Source: Tsukamurella sp. 1534 (GTDB taxonomy: Bacteria; Actinomycetota; Actinomycetes; Mycobacteriales; Mycobacteriaceae). From it: a stretch of DNA of 64,000 nucleotides. Positions 36,296 through 48,541 of this stretch are shown in pieces (positions within the stretch are counted from its first letter, which is position 1; the number at the start of each line of letters is the position of its first letter). Position numbers and translations under genes: made by a program. The stretch spans positions 416,883-480,882 of the forward strand of contig NZ_HE997627.1 in the NCBI RefSeq assembly GCF_000312385.1, read 5' to 3'. The notes beneath the pieces were generated by a model. That model was not told where the DNA came from and made no database searches. It saw only the letters and a list, made by a program, of their open reading frames with translations.

Positions 36296-38644
36296 CTACT
36301 GCGCGGAGGTCACGCGGTACACGTCGTAGACGCCCTCCACGTTGCGCACCACGTTGAGCACGTGCCCGAGGTGCTTGGGGTCGCCCATCTCGAAGGTGAA
36401 GCGGGACACCGCAACCCGGTCCCGCGAGGTGGTCACCGACGCCGACAGGATGTTCACCTTCTCGTCCGCGAGCACCTTGGTCACATCGGACAGCAACCGG
36501 TGCCGGTCGAGCGCCTCCACCTGGATCGCGACGAGGAACACCGACGACGGGGACGGAGCCCACTTCACGTCGAGGAAGCGCTCGGGCTCCTTGCGGAGCT
36601 CGGCCACGTTGGTGCAGTCCTCGCGGTGCACGCTGACGCCTCCGCCGCGGGTCACGAAGCCCACGATCTCGTCGCCGGGGACCGGGGTGCAGCACTTGGC
36701 GAGCTTCGCGAGCACACCCGGCTGGCCGGTGACCAGCACGCCCACGTCGGTCGACGGGGCCGTCGGGCCGGAGATCGTGGACGGGGTGCTGCGCTCGGCG
36801 AGCTCCTCCGTGGCCTCCTCGATGCCGCCGAGCTGTTCGAGCATCCGCTGGACCACGGTGTGGGCGGACACCTGGTGCTCGCCGACGGCGGTGTACAACG
36901 CGGAGACGTCGGCGTAGCGCAGCTCCTTGGCGATGCCGGCCATCGACTCCGCGTTGGTGAGCCGCTGCAGCGGCAGCCCCGACCGGCGGACCTCCTTGGC
37001 GATGGCGTCGCGGCCGGACTCCAGTGCCTCCTCGCGGCGCTCCTTGGCGAACCACTGCCGGATCTTGGCCTTGGCGCGCGGCGAGACCACGAAGGTCTGC
37101 CAATCCCGCGACGGTCCGGCGTTCTCGGCCTTGGAGGTGAAGACCTCCACGACCTCGCCGTTCTCCAGCTTGCGTTCGAGCGCCACGAGCCGGCCGTTGA
37201 CGCGGGCGCCGATGCAGCGGTGCCCCACCTCGGTGTGGACGGCGTAGGCGAAGTCCACCGGTGTGGAACCGGCCGGGAGGGTGATCACGTCGCCCTTGGG
37301 GGTGAAGACGAAGATCTCCTTGACCGCCAGGTCGTAGCGGAGGGACTCGAGGAACTCCCCGGGGTCCGCGGCCTCCCGCTGCCAGTCGAGCAGCTGGCGC
37401 ATCCACGCCATGTCGTCGACTTCGGCGGAGTCGTTCCCGCCCTTGCCGTTGCGCCCCTTGGTCTCCTTGTACCGCCAGTGCGCGGCGATGCCGAACTCGG
37501 CGGTGCGGTGCATGTCGCGGGTGCGGATCTGCACCTCCAGCGGCTTGCCCTCCGGCCCGATGACCGTGGTGTGCAGCGACTGGTAGACGCCGTAGCGGGG
37601 CTGCGCGATGTAGTCCTTGAAGCGGCCCGCCATGGGCTGCCACAGCGAGTGCACGACGCCGACGGCGGCGTAGCAGTCGCGCACCTCGTCGCAGAGGATG
37701 CGGACGCCGACCAGGTCGTGGATGTCGTCGAAGTCGCGGCCCTTGACGATCATCTTCTGGTAGATCGACCAGTAGTGCTTGGGCCGGCCCTGCACGTCGG
37801 CGACGATCCGGGACGCCGTGAGGGCCTCGTTGATCTGGGCGCGCACGCTGGCCAGGTAGGTGTCGCGCGACGGTGCGCGGTCGGCCACCAGGCGCACGAT
37901 CTCGTCGTACTTCTTGGGGTGGAGGATCGCGAACGCGAGGTCCTCGAGCTCCCACTTCACCGTCGCCATGCCCAGGCGGTGCGCGAGCGGGGCGATCACC
38001 TCGAGGGTCTCGCGGGCCTTGCGGGCCTGCTTCTCCGGCGGCAGGAACCGCATGGTGCGCATGTTGTGCAGCCGGTCGGCCACCTTGATCACCAGCACGC
38101 GCGGATCGCGGGCCATGGCGATGATCATCTTGCGGATGGTCTCGGCCTCGGCGGCGCTGCCGAGCGCCACCTTGTCCAGCTTGGTGACGCCGTCCACGAG
38201 GTGGGCGACCTCGGAGCCGAATTCGGCGGTGAGCTGCTCCAGGCTGTAGCCGGTGTCCTCGACCGTGTCGTGCAACAGCGCCGCCACCAGCGTCGTGGTG
38301 TCCATGCCGAGCTCGGCGAGGATCGTCGCGACGGCCAGCGGGTGCGTGATGTAGGGATCGCCCGACTTGCGCATCTGGTCGGCGTGCCGCAGCTCGGCGA
38401 CGTCGTAGGCGCGCTCGATGAGCGCCACGTCGGCCTTGGGGTACACCTCGCGGTGCAGGGCGACGAGCGGCTCGAGCACCGGCCGCACGTGGTTGCGGGT
38501 GCCGGTCATCCGCCGGGCCAGGCGGGCCCGCACGCGCCGCGTGGTGGAGCCGGTCACCTCCCCGGGCGGCGTGGACGGCGAGGGCGGCGCGGCCTGGGCG
38601 GTGGGGGTGCGCGCCGAGTCGGGGCCCGGTGACTGCAGCGACAT
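36296..38644 (-). CDS. relA: Bifunctional (p)ppGpp synthetase/hydrolase Rel
   Basis: Long RSH protein, 782 residues, that makes and degrades the alarmone (p)ppGpp in response to ribosome stalling. Hydrolase domain: HD pair H125/D126 in [11 protein letters not shown]. Synthetase domain: [12 protein letters not shown] and [15 protein letters not shown] domain: [16 protein letters not shown], with the conserved [14 protein letters not shown] zinc-finger-like region ([20 protein letters not shown]) and a C-terminal ACT domain follow. The presence of intact hydrolase and synthetase motifs supports bifunctionality. ATG 38644 is 39 bp downstream of apt, continuing the yajC-secD-secF-apt-rel order of mycobacteria. 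Confidence 0.95.
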   Translation of the reverse strand: MSLQSPGPDSARTPTAQAAPPSPSTPPGEVTGSTTRRVRARLARRMTGTRNHVRPVLEPLVALHREVYPKADVALIERAYDVAELRHADQMRKSGDPYITHPLAVATILAELGMDTTTLVAALLHDTVEDTGYSLEQLTAEFGSEVAHLVDGVTKLDKVALGSAAEAETIRKMIIAMARDPRVLVIKVADRLHNMRTMRFLPPEKQARKARETLEVIAPLAHRLGMATVKWELEDLAFAILHPKKYDEIVRLVADRAPSRDTYLASVRAQINEALTASRIVADVQGRPKHYWSIYQKMIVKGRDFDDIHDLVGVRILCDEVRDCYAAVGVVHSLWQPMAGRFKDYIAQPRYGVYQSLHTTVIGPEGKPLEVQIRTRDMHRTAEFGIAAHWRYKETKGRNGKGGNDSAEVDDMAWMRQLLDWQREAADPGEFLESLRYDLAVKEIFVFTPKGDVITLPAGSTPVDFAYAVHTEVGHRCIGARVNGRLVALERKLENGEVVEVFTSKAENAGPSRDWQTFVVSPRAKAKIRQWFAKERREEALESGRDAIAKEVRRSGLPLQRLTNAESMAGIAKELRYADVSALYTAVGEHQVSAHTVVQRMLEQLGGIEEATEELAERSTPSTISGPTAPSTDVGVLVTGQPGVLAKLAKCCTPVPGDEIVGFVTRGGGVSVHREDCTNVAELRKEPERFLDVKWAPSPSSVFLVAIQVEALDRHRLLSDVTKVLADEKVNILSASVTTSRDRVAVSRFTFEMGDPKHLGHVLNVVRNVEGVYDVYRVTSAQ

Positions 38645-38683
38645 GATGCCTCCCCGTGCTGTCTACGTGGCTGGAGTAGAGAT

Positions 38684-39262
38684 TCAGCCTACCGAGATAG
38701 TCGACACCGCGACGGGGCCCCCGGCCAAATCCGCGAGACGCGGGCGTCCGCCCAGGGCCTCGAGCTCGAGTACCACGGACACGCGGTGCACCTCGGCGCC
38801 CGCGCTGCGCAGCAGGGCGGCGGCCCCCGAGACGGTGCCGCCGGTGGCCAGCACGTCGTCCACGATCAGTACCCGCCGGCCCGCGAGCGCGATCCCCTCG
38901 GCGGGGATCTCCAGGGCCGCGGTGCCGTACTCCAGCGTGTACTCCTCGCGGAGTACGGGCGGCGGCAGCTTCCCCGCCTTGCGCACCGCCAGGGTGCCGA
39001 CGCCCAGCGCGAGCGCGACCCCGGACCCCAGGAGGAAACCGCGGGCGTCGATCCCCGCGACGAGGTCGACGGCGGGAGCGCCGGCGGCGTCCCGTCCGGC
39101 CTCCGCGAGGCCCTCGATGACGGCGGCGAGGCCGGCACCGTCGGCGAACACCGGCGTGAGGTCCGCGAAGACGACGCCTGGCTGCGGGAAGTCGGGGACG
39201 TGGCGAGTGTGCGCGGCGACGGCGGCGCGCGCCGCCTCGACCGCGGTGCCCGCGTCAGTCAC
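38684..39262 (-). CDS. apt: Adenine phosphoribosyltransferase
   Basis: Purine salvage: adenine plus PRPP gives AMP. The 192-residue protein has the family N-terminus ([18 protein letters not shown]) and the PRPP-binding loop [14 protein letters not shown] (residues about 128-141). [14 protein letters not shown] is the central purine PRTase strand. GTG 39262 overlaps the secF stop by 8 nt, so it is read from the yajC-secDF transcript. The pairing secF-apt-rel, found in mycobacteria, links (p)ppGpp and purine metabolism. Confidence 0.94.
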   Translation of the reverse strand: MTDAGTAVEAARAAVAAHTRHVPDFPQPGVVFADLTPVFADGAGLAAVIEGLAEAGRDAAGAPAVDLVAGIDARGFLLGSGVALALGVGTLAVRKAGKLPPPVLREEYTLEYGTAALEIPAEGIALAGRRVLIVDDVLATGGTVSGAAALLRSAGAEVHRVSVVLELEALGGRPRLADLAGGPVAVSTISVG

Positions 39263-40388
39263 GCCGGCGCGACCGCTTGGTCTGCGGCCGGGACAGCCGG
39301 GGCTGCGTCTCCGCCGCGGCCGGCGCCTCGACGGTGCCCGCCTCCTCGGCGAGGGCGCGGGCGCGGCGCTTGAGCACCTTGGCGGTGTGGTCCCGGTACT
39401 GCGGACGGCGCTCCTTGAGCGTCACCAGCAGCGGCGCGGCGAAGAAGACCGACGAGTAGGTACCGACCACGACGCCGACGAGCTGGATCAGGCCCAGGTC
39501 CATCAGCGTGCCGACGCCGAGCATCCACGCGGCCACCACCATGAGCGAGATGATCGGCAGCGCCGAGATCACGGTGGTGTTGATCGAGCGCATCAGTGTC
39601 TGGTTGATCGCGAGGTTCGCCTGTTCGCCGTACGTGCGGCGCGTGGTGTGCAGGACGCCGCGGACGTTCTCGTCCACCTTGTCGAACACCACCACGGTGT
39701 CGTACAGCGAGAAGCCGAGGATCGTGAGCAGGCCGATCACCGTCGCGGGGCTCACCTCGAACCCGGACCAGGCGTAGAAGCCCGCAGTGACGATCACGTC
39801 GAAGAAGAGCGACGCGAGCGCGGCGAGCGCCATGTCCCATTCCCGGAACCGGGCCGCGATGTAGACGGTGACGAGCACCAGGAACACCACGAGCGCGAGG
39901 AGGCCGCGCTGGGTGATCTGCGCGCCCCAGGTGGAGCTCACCGCGGAGAAGCTGATGCTGTTCGCCGACGGCTGCCCGTCGCGCCCCGGCGGCTGGAACT
40001 CCTCGAACAGCGCTGCACGTGCCTTGGTGATCTGCTGATCGTCCAGCTCGGACGTCGCGATCTGGTACGTGGCAGCGCCTCCCGAGCCGGCGGTCTGCAC
40101 CGCCGACGGCTCGACGCCCGTCGCCGTGCGCACGGTGTCGCGGGCCTTCGCGGTGTCCGCCTGCGCTGCGCCGACCGGGAACGACACCTGGGTGCCGCCC
40201 TCGAAGTCGATGCTGAACTTGAACCCGGGGATGAGGATGCCCAGGATCGCGATGACGATGATGACGCCGGTCGCGATGTAGTACTTGTTCCGCTGCCCGA
40301 CGATGTCGAACGCGCCGGTGCCGGTGTAGAGCTTGGTGAAGAAGCCGGCCTTCTTCTCGTTCTCGGTGACCGTGTCGGTCATGCTCAC
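39255..40388 (-). CDS. secF: Protein translocase subunit SecF
   Basis: Integral membrane partner of SecD in the proton-driven late stage of Sec export; 377 residues with six transmembrane segments. First segment near residues 36-54 ([20 protein letters not shown]), followed by [13 protein letters not shown], the SecF signature. The four-helix C-terminal bundle contains [22 protein letters not shown] and [16 protein letters not shown]. The tail is Arg/Lys-rich. GTG 40388 overlaps the secD stop in GTGA; an in-frame ATG follows two codons later (40382). Downstream it overlaps apt. Confidence 0.95.
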   Translation of the reverse strand: MSMTDTVTENEKKAGFFTKLYTGTGAFDIVGQRNKYYIATGVIIVIAILGILIPGFKFSIDFEGGTQVSFPVGAAQADTAKARDTVRTATGVEPSAVQTAGSGGAATYQIATSELDDQQITKARAALFEEFQPPGRDGQPSANSISFSAVSSTWGAQITQRGLLALVVFLVLVTVYIAARFREWDMALAALASLFFDVIVTAGFYAWSGFEVSPATVIGLLTILGFSLYDTVVVFDKVDENVRGVLHTTRRTYGEQANLAINQTLMRSINTTVISALPIISLMVVAAWMLGVGTLMDLGLIQLVGVVVGTYSSVFFAAPLLVTLKERRPQYRDHTAKVLKRRARALAEEAGTVEAPAAAETQPRLSRPQTKRSRRRD

Positions 40389-41944
40389 GCCTCCCCGGTG
40401 GTAGCGGTGGCCCGGCGGCGCTCGCGGCCGATCGCGGCCACGGCGCCGAGGCCGTTCATCGACGGCTTGGCGAAGAACTGCGTCCGGGACGCGAGATCCA
40501 CCAGCGGGTGGGTGACCATGAACACGATCACCACGTCGAGGATCGTCGACAGGCCCAGGGTGAAGGCGAAGCCCTTCACGTCGCCCACGGCCAGGAAGTA
40601 GAGCACGCCGGCCGAGAGCAGCGAGACCGCGTTACCGGTCCAGATGGTGCGGCGGGCGCTGGCCCAGCCGCGGGGCACGGCGGACCGGAAACTTCGGCCC
40701 TCGCGTATCTCGTCCTTGATGCGCTCGAAGTACACGACGAAGGAGTCCGCCGTCATCCCGATGCCGATGATGATGCCCGCGATGCCGGACAGGTCCAGCG
40801 AGTAGCCGATCCACCGGCCGAGCAGCACCAGCAGCCCCACCAGCAGCAGGACCGACAGGCCCAGCGACAGGGCGACGAGCACGCCGAGGGCGCGGTAGTA
40901 CGCGAGGGCGTAGAGCAGTACCAGGGCCAGGCCGATCGCGCCGGCGATGAGGCCCGCCTTGAGCGATTCGAAGCCGAGCGTCGCACTGACGGTCTGCGCG
41001 GTGCCGGGCTTGAAGGACAGCGGCAGCGAGCCGTACTTGAGCACGCTGGCGAGCTCGCCCGCCGAGTTCGAATCGAAGCTGCCCGAGATCTGCGTCTGCC
41101 CGCCGGTGATCGGCTCGTTGATGTTCGGCGCGGTGATCACGCGGGAGTCGAGCACGAACGCGGCCTGCTTGCCGCGGTTGTTCGTGGTGAAGTCGGCCCA
41201 CGTCTTGGAGGCCTCGCCGGTGAACTCCAGGGTCACCACGTACTGCGCCTGGTTCTGCGGGATACCCGAGGACGCGTTCTTGATCGACTGGCCGTCGATG
41301 ATCGCGGGGCCCAGTGTGTAGACCATGCGCTGGCCCTGCGCCGCGGTGCTGGAGTCCGGCCGGTCGCAGGTAACCAGCGGGCGGTCGGCGTCGTCGTTGC
41401 CGGCGATCGGGTCCGACGGGGCGTTGCAGTTCAGGCTCTCCGCCGCCTTCTTCTGCACGGCGGGGTCGGTCGACTGCCGGGTGGCCTTCGCCTCGTCGAT
41501 CGCCTTCTTCGCGGCCTCGGGGTCCGTCATGTCCGGCGCCGGCGTGTTGACCTGCGGCGCGGGGATCGCGCCCAGTACCGGGCGAACCTTGAGCTGGGCC
41601 GTCTGGCCGAGGGTGCGGGCCTGATCGCCGTCCGTGCCCGGCACGGTGATGATCAGGTTGCTGCCGTTGATCTGCACCTCGGAGCCGGAGACGCCGAGGC
41701 CGTTGACGCGCTCGTTGATGATGTCGCGCGCCTGCTCCATCTTCTCCTTGTCCGGCTCCTTACCGTCGGGCGTGACGGCCTGCAGGGTGACGGAGGTCCC
41801 GCCCTGCAGGTCGATGCCCAGTTTCGGTTCGGGCTTCCTGTCGCCGGTGAAGAACACCAGGCCGGCGACGACGGCCAAGAGCACGCCGAAGGCGATGAGC
41901 ATCCGCGACGCGGGCACGTCGATGCTCTGAGAGTTCCTTGCCAC
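40385..41944 (-). CDS. secD: Protein translocase subunit SecD
   Basis: SecDF export accessory, 519 residues, six transmembrane segments plus a periplasmic-type P1 head domain. First helix at about residues 14-32, then [16 protein letters not shown], the SecD signature. The head domain contains [16 protein letters not shown] and [17 protein letters not shown]. The pore-like motifs [19 protein letters not shown] and [20 protein letters not shown] precede the last helices. Compared with E. coli it has an insert of about 90 residues in the head (residues 110-200, with [13 protein letters not shown]), a common feature of actinobacterial SecD. GTG 41944 is the start. Operon: yajC-secD-secF-apt-rel. 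Confidence 0.95.
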   Translation of the reverse strand: MARNSQSIDVPASRMLIAFGVLLAVVAGLVFFTGDRKPEPKLGIDLQGGTSVTLQAVTPDGKEPDKEKMEQARDIINERVNGLGVSGSEVQINGSNLIITVPGTDGDQARTLGQTAQLKVRPVLGAIPAPQVNTPAPDMTDPEAAKKAIDEAKATRQSTDPAVQKKAAESLNCNAPSDPIAGNDDADRPLVTCDRPDSSTAAQGQRMVYTLGPAIIDGQSIKNASSGIPQNQAQYVVTLEFTGEASKTWADFTTNNRGKQAAFVLDSRVITAPNINEPITGGQTQISGSFDSNSAGELASVLKYGSLPLSFKPGTAQTVSATLGFESLKAGLIAGAIGLALVLLYALAYYRALGVLVALSLGLSVLLLVGLLVLLGRWIGYSLDLSGIAGIIIGIGMTADSFVVYFERIKDEIREGRSFRSAVPRGWASARRTIWTGNAVSLLSAGVLYFLAVGDVKGFAFTLGLSTILDVVIVFMVTHPLVDLASRTQFFAKPSMNGLGAVAAIGRERRRATATTGEA

Positions 41945-42016
41945 TGGTACTAACGACTCCTCGGCGTGGGGGCACGTCCGGCCGGTGCGGCCGGACCCTT
42001 ACTCAAGAACGGGCGG

Positions 42017-42364
42017 TCAGCGGTCCTCGGGACGCTTGTCGGCGTCGCCCTCGGCGGCCGCCGCGTCGGTCTCGTCGTCGATCGACTCGATCGACGGGGC
42101 ACCGAGCTCCTCCGGGGTGAGCTCCTTGGCGATTGCGCGGCGGACCCACGTGGTGGTGACGCCCGGGGCGATCTCCAGGTCGAGGGTGTCCTCGCCCGCG
42201 CCGACGACGGTGGCGTAGAGGCCGGTGCTGGTCATGACCTTGGTGCCCACGGCGAGGCCGGCCTGCATCTGCGCGGTCTCGTTCATCTGCTTCTTCTGCT
42301 TACGGAAGCTGAAGAAGAGGAAGGCCAGCATCATGACCAGCATCGCGGGCAGCAAGAGTTCCAT
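42017..42364 (-). CDS. yajC: Preprotein translocase subunit YajC
   Basis: A 115-residue single-span membrane protein that associates with SecDF. The transmembrane segment is at residues 2-18 (ELLLPAMLVMMLAFLFF) and is followed by KQKKQM, then the conserved domain VGTKVMTSTGLYATVVG and ITTTW-like VTTTWVRRAIAKE. The tail is acidic. ATG 42364 is preceded by GAGGAGA. The frame is open upstream to 45022 but that is a shadow of recQ. It is the first gene of the secDF-apt-rel run; the 101-bp gap upstream should carry the promoter. Confidence 0.92.
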   Translation of the reverse strand: MELLLPAMLVMMLAFLFFSFRKQKKQMNETAQMQAGLAVGTKVMTSTGLYATVVGAGEDTLDLEIAPGVTTTWVRRAIAKELTPEELGAPSIESIDDETDAAAAEGDADKRPEDR

Positions 42365-42465
42365 CGTGTGTCTCCTCACGGGGTGGGGCCGCGGACGCTC
42401 CGCAGCGGCAGCCGCCCGGGTCGCGAGCAGCACTCGATGTTCCAGTGTTCCATATCTCGCGCCGA

Positions 42466-44574
<2,109 letters not shown>

Positions 44575-44622
44575 CGCCGTCCCCCTCGCCTGCCGTGCCG
44601 GTCTCCGGTGTTCGCGGACAGG

Positions 44623-44991
44623 CTATTGCCTTCCACTGACATCCTGGTGTTCGCGCAGGTAGTCCGCGAGGACCGAGGCGTGCTGGCACGCGGGGTCGCG
44701 GGCCGCGTAGAGGAGGGTGACCACCCCCTTCTGCGCGACGATCCGCTCGAGCTCCTCCGCCGCCGGATTGTGCGTGAGCTCCTCCGTGTACCGGTCGCGG
44801 AACTCGTCGAACTTCGCCGGATCGTGGCCGAACCATTCGCGGAGCCCGGGACTGGGCGCGACCTGCTTGTCCCAGAGGTCGAGGTGGGCGCGCTCCTTCG
44901 AGACCCCGCGCGGCCACAGCCGGTCCACCAGCACGCGGTAGCCGTCCTCGGCGGCGGCCTCCTCGTAGATCCGCTTCGTGTATATCGTCAC
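44623..44991 (-). CDS. DUF488-family protein
   Basis: A 122-residue cytoplasmic protein of the DUF488 family. Signature segments: YRVLVDRLWPRGVSKE (residues about 18-33), SPGLREWFGHDPAKFDEFRDRY, and VTLLYAARDPACQHASVLADYL. The family has a Rossmann-like fold and no agreed function. GTG 44991 is chosen over GTG 45012: the extra seven residues are unlike relatives, and AGGAGG precedes 44991 by 4 nt. It diverges from the small membrane protein gene. Confidence 0.83.
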   Translation of the reverse strand: MTIYTKRIYEEAAAEDGYRVLVDRLWPRGVSKERAHLDLWDKQVAPSPGLREWFGHDPAKFDEFRDRYTEELTHNPAAEELERIVAQKGVVTLLYAARDPACQHASVLADYLREHQDVSGRQ

Positions 44992-45048
44992 GACGCCTCC
45001 TCGGCTCGGCACTCCCCCTCAACCGTACGACCGCGACCCGGAATCATC

Positions 45049-45080
45049 TACTACCGCCAGTAGTATTTCGGGGTTAGAAT
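45049..45080 (+). promoter_or_regulatory. Operator-like inverted repeat with -10 element for a leaderless gene
   Basis: Inverted repeat TACTAC-CGCCA-GTAGTA (45049-45065, perfect 6-bp arms) followed by TAGAAT at 45075-45080, a good -10 hexamer. The hexamer ends 6 bp before the ATG at 45087, so transcription should start at or next to the start codon, giving a leaderless mRNA. The repeat covers the -35/spacer region where a repressor would block RNA polymerase. The arms resemble sites of BlaI/MecI-type repressors, but no such regulator is nearby. Confidence 0.5.
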
Positions 45081-45086
45081 CACGCC

Positions 45087-45497
45087 ATGAACGCCGTCGC
45101 CGCCGCATTCGCCTTCACCTGGCTCGGGATGATCCTCGCGATCTCGTTCCTCGAGGCGCCGGTGAAGTTCCGCGCTCCGGGCGTCACGATCCCGCTCGGT
45201 GTGGGCATCGGGCGGCTGGTGTTCCGGGCCCTCAACGCCTGCGAGGCGCTGCTCGCGGCCGGGATCGCGGTCGCCCTCGCGGTGGGCGCCCGCGACACCG
45301 CGGCCGTGGTGCTGTTCGCGCTCGCGGCCGCCGATCTCCTCGGGTGCATCGCACTGCGGCGGATCATGGACCGCCGCGTGCTCGGCGGCGAAGTCAGCGA
45401 AGAGATGCCGCGGAACAACCTGCACTTCGGTTACATCGGCCTCGAGGTGATCAAGGTCGCCCTCCTCATCGCATTGGGCGTCGTCACGGTGAGGTGA
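45087..45497 (+). CDS. Small four-span membrane protein, function unknown
   Basis: A 136-residue protein with four predicted transmembrane segments (about residues 4-22, 37-65, 70-90 and 115-134). Conserved-looking cytoplasmic bits are LEAPVKFRAPGVT after the first helix and RRIMDRRVLGGEVSEEMPRNN before the last. I recognise no family with a known job; proteins of this shape occur in actinobacteria and proteobacteria. No ribosome site is visible and the promoter geometry indicates a leaderless message. Its last 14 bp overlap the 3' end of the convergent hydrolase gene. Confidence 0.75.
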   Translation: MNAVAAAFAFTWLGMILAISFLEAPVKFRAPGVTIPLGVGIGRLVFRALNACEALLAAGIAVALAVGARDTAAVVLFALAAADLLGCIALRRIMDRRVLGGEVSEEMPRNNLHFGYIGLEVIKVALLIALGVVTVR

Positions 45498-46086
45498 TCC
45501 CCTCGCGTTCCCGCCGCGCGAGCTCCGCCACCGCCTGATCGACGAGGTCCCACTCCCCGTATCCCGCAGCGGGATTCAGGTGACCGGCGTCCCCGAGATC
45601 CAGCAGCCTGCTGCCCCAGCGTTCCGCAAGGCCGGCTGTGGTGCGGTAGCGGGCGAGCGGATCGCTGCGGCTCGCGGCGACGATCGACGGGAACGGCAGC
45701 GCGCGCCGGGGGATCGGCTCCCACCCGGCCGCCGCCAGTTCCGCCGGACGCGGATGCGGCGCGGGCCAGTTCACCCCGAAGTCGGGCGGCGTCGCGAGCA
45801 GGGCGCCGGTCACGCGGGCGAGCGCGGGGTCACCGTCGGCCAGGACACCCGCCCAGTGCGCGACGACCAGCGCTCCGGCGCTGTGCGCCACCAGGACCAC
45901 CGGGCCGTCGACGGACGACACCGTCCGTCCGAGCAGCCGTACCCGTTCCGCGATGTCGTGCCACCTCCCCTCGTCCGGGAAGGGCACCGTCGCAGCGCGT
46001 TCCGTCCGAGCTGCGTACAGCTCCTGCCAGTGCGACGGTGCCGGCCCGCGCAGGCCCGGCACGATCACCGGGACCGGCGCGATCAT
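45484..46086 (-). CDS. RBBP9/YdeN-family serine hydrolase
   Basis: A 200-residue alpha/beta-hydrolase. The N-terminal VPGLRGPAPSHWQ is the YdeN/RBBP9 signature, the nucleophile is S69 in VLVAHSAGALVV, the Asp is in ASRSDPLAR and the His in DAGHLNPAAGYGEW. The lid is minimal, as usual in this small family, so short or activated esters or amides are likely substrates. ATG 46086 overlaps the MFS stop in ATGA, making it the last gene of the catabolic operon; it may hydrolyse an ester intermediate. The 3' end overlaps the convergent membrane-protein gene by 14 bp. Confidence 0.87.
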   Translation of the reverse strand: MIAPVPVIVPGLRGPAPSHWQELYAARTERAATVPFPDEGRWHDIAERVRLLGRTVSSVDGPVVLVAHSAGALVVAHWAGVLADGDPALARVTGALLATPPDFGVNWPAPHPRPAELAAAGWEPIPRRALPFPSIVAASRSDPLARYRTTAGLAERWGSRLLDLGDAGHLNPAAGYGEWDLVDQAVAELARREREGITSP

Positions 46087-47429
46087 CGCGCCCCCTCAGT
46101 CAGTGCCCGCAGGCGGGCCAGGCCGTGGGGGTGCAGCCGTTTGCCGAGGACCATGAATAGCACCGCGGGGACGTACACGAGGGGCGCGAGGCCGAGGGCC
46201 CCGACGAGGCCGAGACCGTCGGCGAGCGCACCGATGAGGATGGGCGCCAGCGCGAGGCCGAGCAGGTTGTTCGCCAACGTGAGCGTCCCCATCGCGGAGG
46301 CCTGGACGGTGCGGTGCGTGAGCGAGGCGACCATCGCCGCGGCGGTGCCCGAACTACCCGCCGCGAAGAAGGCGCCCACACCCATGAGCACCAGCTGCGC
46401 GGTGCCGGTGGGGAGCCGGAACGCCACCATCAGGGCGACGAACGCGACGACGCAGTACACGATGCCCGCCGTCCACTTCCGGGTGCCGTCGCCGATGCTG
46501 CACCGATCGGCGGCGAAGCCGCACACGATCATTCCCGATCCCACCAGGAGCACGAACAGCGCGGCCGAACCGCCGGCCCGGTCCACCGGCAGGTGGTAGG
46601 CCTCCTTGAAGTACGTCGGGAGCCAGGTGAGCATCACCGCGGCCATGAACATCTGCAGTCCGCTCCCCAGGTACGCGCACAGCACCGGCGGATTGGTGAA
46701 GAGGCTCGACAACGGGGCGCGGGCGGCGCGCCGGGGTTCGGCCCGCTCCCACGACGGCGCCGCGCCCGGTCCGTCCACCTGGTTGCGGGCGACGCGCGCC
46801 TCGGTGACGACGAGCTTGAACACCGCGACCAGCAGCAGGCCGAGCACGGCCATCGCGCCGAGCGACCACCGCCAGCCGAAGTGGACCGCGATGAGGCCAC
46901 CGAGCCCGGTGCCGACCATGGTCCCGAACGATCCGCCCGCCATGAAGGACGCGGAGAGGGCGGCGTGCACCCGCGGCGCGAACAGGCTGAGCACCAGGGC
47001 TATCCCCACGCTGCCGTAAGCGGCCTCCCCCACCCCCACCACGAACCGCGCCGCGAGCAGTTGCTCGTAGTTCTGCGCGAACGCGCAGGCCAGGGTGGCG
47101 ACAGACCACAGCACCGCCATGAGCACGAGGCTGCGCACCCTGCCCCACCGGTCGGCCAGGATCGAGACCGGCAGCGTGAGGACGCCCACCATGAGGGCCA
47201 CCACAGAGATCAGGGATCCCTGTTGAGCCTTGTCGAGGTGCAGTTCCTGGCCGAGCGGCACGAAGACGGCGGCCAGCACCTGTCGGGACATGTAGTCGGA
47301 CAACAGGAGCGCGAAGGCGAGCGCGAACACCAGCCACGCGTACAACTTCCTGCGCGGCCGGGCTGAGGCCGCGGGCGCCGCCTCGCCCGCGTCTTCCGCG
47401 TCCCCCTGCCGGGTCGTCATGAGAGCCAT
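46083..47429 (-). CDS. MFS transporter (anion:cation/sugar-phosphate type)
   Basis: A 448-residue, 12-segment inner-membrane transporter. Motif A is PVSILADRWGRVRSLVL; the helix 4-5 region is RFVVGVGEAAYGSVGIAL with SASFMAGGSFGTMVGTGLGG. The GEAAYGSV signature is seen in the spinster/ACS-like carriers of organic anions. ATG 47429 is preferred over ATG 47420 on a weak GGACG upstream. It lies 13 bp after BKACE and is coupled to the hydrolase by ATGA. It is the only transporter in the operon and is therefore the presumed importer of the catabolic substrate. Confidence 0.87.
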   Translation of the reverse strand: MALMTTRQGDAEDAGEAAPAASARPRRKLYAWLVFALAFALLLSDYMSRQVLAAVFVPLGQELHLDKAQQGSLISVVALMVGVLTLPVSILADRWGRVRSLVLMAVLWSVATLACAFAQNYEQLLAARFVVGVGEAAYGSVGIALVLSLFAPRVHAALSASFMAGGSFGTMVGTGLGGLIAVHFGWRWSLGAMAVLGLLLVAVFKLVVTEARVARNQVDGPGAAPSWERAEPRRAARAPLSSLFTNPPVLCAYLGSGLQMFMAAVMLTWLPTYFKEAYHLPVDRAGGSAALFVLLVGSGMIVCGFAADRCSIGDGTRKWTAGIVYCVVAFVALMVAFRLPTGTAQLVLMGVGAFFAAGSSGTAAAMVASLTHRTVQASAMGTLTLANNLLGLALAPILIGALADGLGLVGALGLAPLVYVPAVLFMVLGKRLHPHGLARLRALTEGAR

Positions 47430-47442
47430 CGTCGTCCGCCCG

Positions 47443-48495
47443 TCACGCGTGCTGGGTGAAACCGAGCCGGCCGGCCTGCCGGTTGGGCGCGTACCCCAGT
47501 TTCGCCAGCGTCTCGTCGACGGAGCCGTACTGCTCGCCGATGCGGTAGATGTCCCGGGCCTCCTTGCCGGTGGCGATGTCCCGGCCGAGTTCGTTGCTGA
47601 TCCGCACCAGCTGCTTGACCTGATCGACGGACGTGATCTTCTCGCCCGGCCGGCCCCAGATCGTGTCCTCGTTGCCGCAGCGGGTGTGCAGGCCCATGGC
47701 GATGGCCATGGTGTTGACCGGAAGCACGGAACGCATGAGCGTTTCCAGGGTGAGGATCGCGCCGTCGGGGACGCGGTTGATGAAGTTCATGATGTTGTAC
47801 GGATTGGGGCCGTCGAAGCCGCCGCCGATGCCCACCCAGGTCAGGTTCAGCGGGCCCATGTACTTACCGCGCCGGATCAGTCGCTCGACGGTCTCGAGCT
47901 GTGGGATCGAGGAGAGCTGGAAGTGGGGCTGGATCCCGTTGGCGGTCAGGCGGCGCAGGTGCTCCTCGACCCATTCGGGGCCGGCGGGCACCGTCATCTC
48001 GCGGTAGGTGTCGTAGAGCTCGGGCCGCTGCATGGAGGTGCCGGCGATGTCGTCGTCGGTCATCAACTCCATGATGTTCATCTGGCTCGTGTTGATGGCG
48101 ATGGTCACCTGGTCGGGCTTGGGGTCGAGCTCGGCCAGCATGTGCCGGGTGTCGTCGGAGAGCCACTTGGCGTCGGCGCCGTCGCCCTCGGGGGCGAACG
48201 AGATGGAACCGCCGACCTGCAGGATCATGTCCGGCACGGCCTCGCGCAGCCCGGAGAGCAGCTCGTTGAACTTGGAGAGCCGCTTGGAGCCATGGCCGTC
48301 CTCCTCGCGGACGTGGATGTGCAGGACGGTGGCGCCGGCCTCGTAGCAGTCGACGGCCTGCTGGACGTGCTGCTCCATCGTGAGCGGCAGATCCTCGCGG
48401 AAGTCGTCGAGCTCCCATTCGGGACCGTACGGGGCGACCGTGATGACCTGCTTCTCCTGCACCTCGGGGAACAGGGCGTCGTCGTGGAAATGCAT
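47443..48495 (-). CDS. BKACE-family beta-keto acid cleavage enzyme (3-keto-5-aminohexanoate cleavage-like)
   Basis: Zinc TIM-barrel enzyme (DUF849) that condenses a beta-keto acid with acetyl-CoA and cleaves it to acetoacetate plus a new acyl-CoA. At 350 residues it is longer than the usual 270-310. The metal motif is VLHIHVREEDG with H59 and H61; E276 in RCGNEDTIWG is the position of the third ligand in Kce. ITVAPYGPEW (residues 18-27), LQVGGSISFAPEG and GLHTRCGNED are family signatures. ATG 48495. It lies 46 bp after the dioxygenase gene and 13 bp before the MFS gene. Known BKACE substrates include 3-keto-5-aminohexanoate and dehydrocarnitine; which one applies here is unknown. Confidence 0.88.
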   Translation of the reverse strand: MHFHDDALFPEVQEKQVITVAPYGPEWELDDFREDLPLTMEQHVQQAVDCYEAGATVLHIHVREEDGHGSKRLSKFNELLSGLREAVPDMILQVGGSISFAPEGDGADAKWLSDDTRHMLAELDPKPDQVTIAINTSQMNIMELMTDDDIAGTSMQRPELYDTYREMTVPAGPEWVEEHLRRLTANGIQPHFQLSSIPQLETVERLIRRGKYMGPLNLTWVGIGGGFDGPNPYNIMNFINRVPDGAILTLETLMRSVLPVNTMAIAMGLHTRCGNEDTIWGRPGEKITSVDQVKQLVRISNELGRDIATGKEARDIYRIGEQYGSVDETLAKLGYAPNRQAGRLGFTQHA

Positions 48496-48541
48496 GATGG
48501 TTTCTCCTCGTGAGTGGTTGTGGGGCTGTCGGTTTCGGGGG

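Noticed and set aside
42438..42451. Direct repeat TGTTCC-AG-TGTTCC upstream of yajC
   Set aside because: Only 6 bp per unit at 8-bp phase; too short to separate from chance without comparison.
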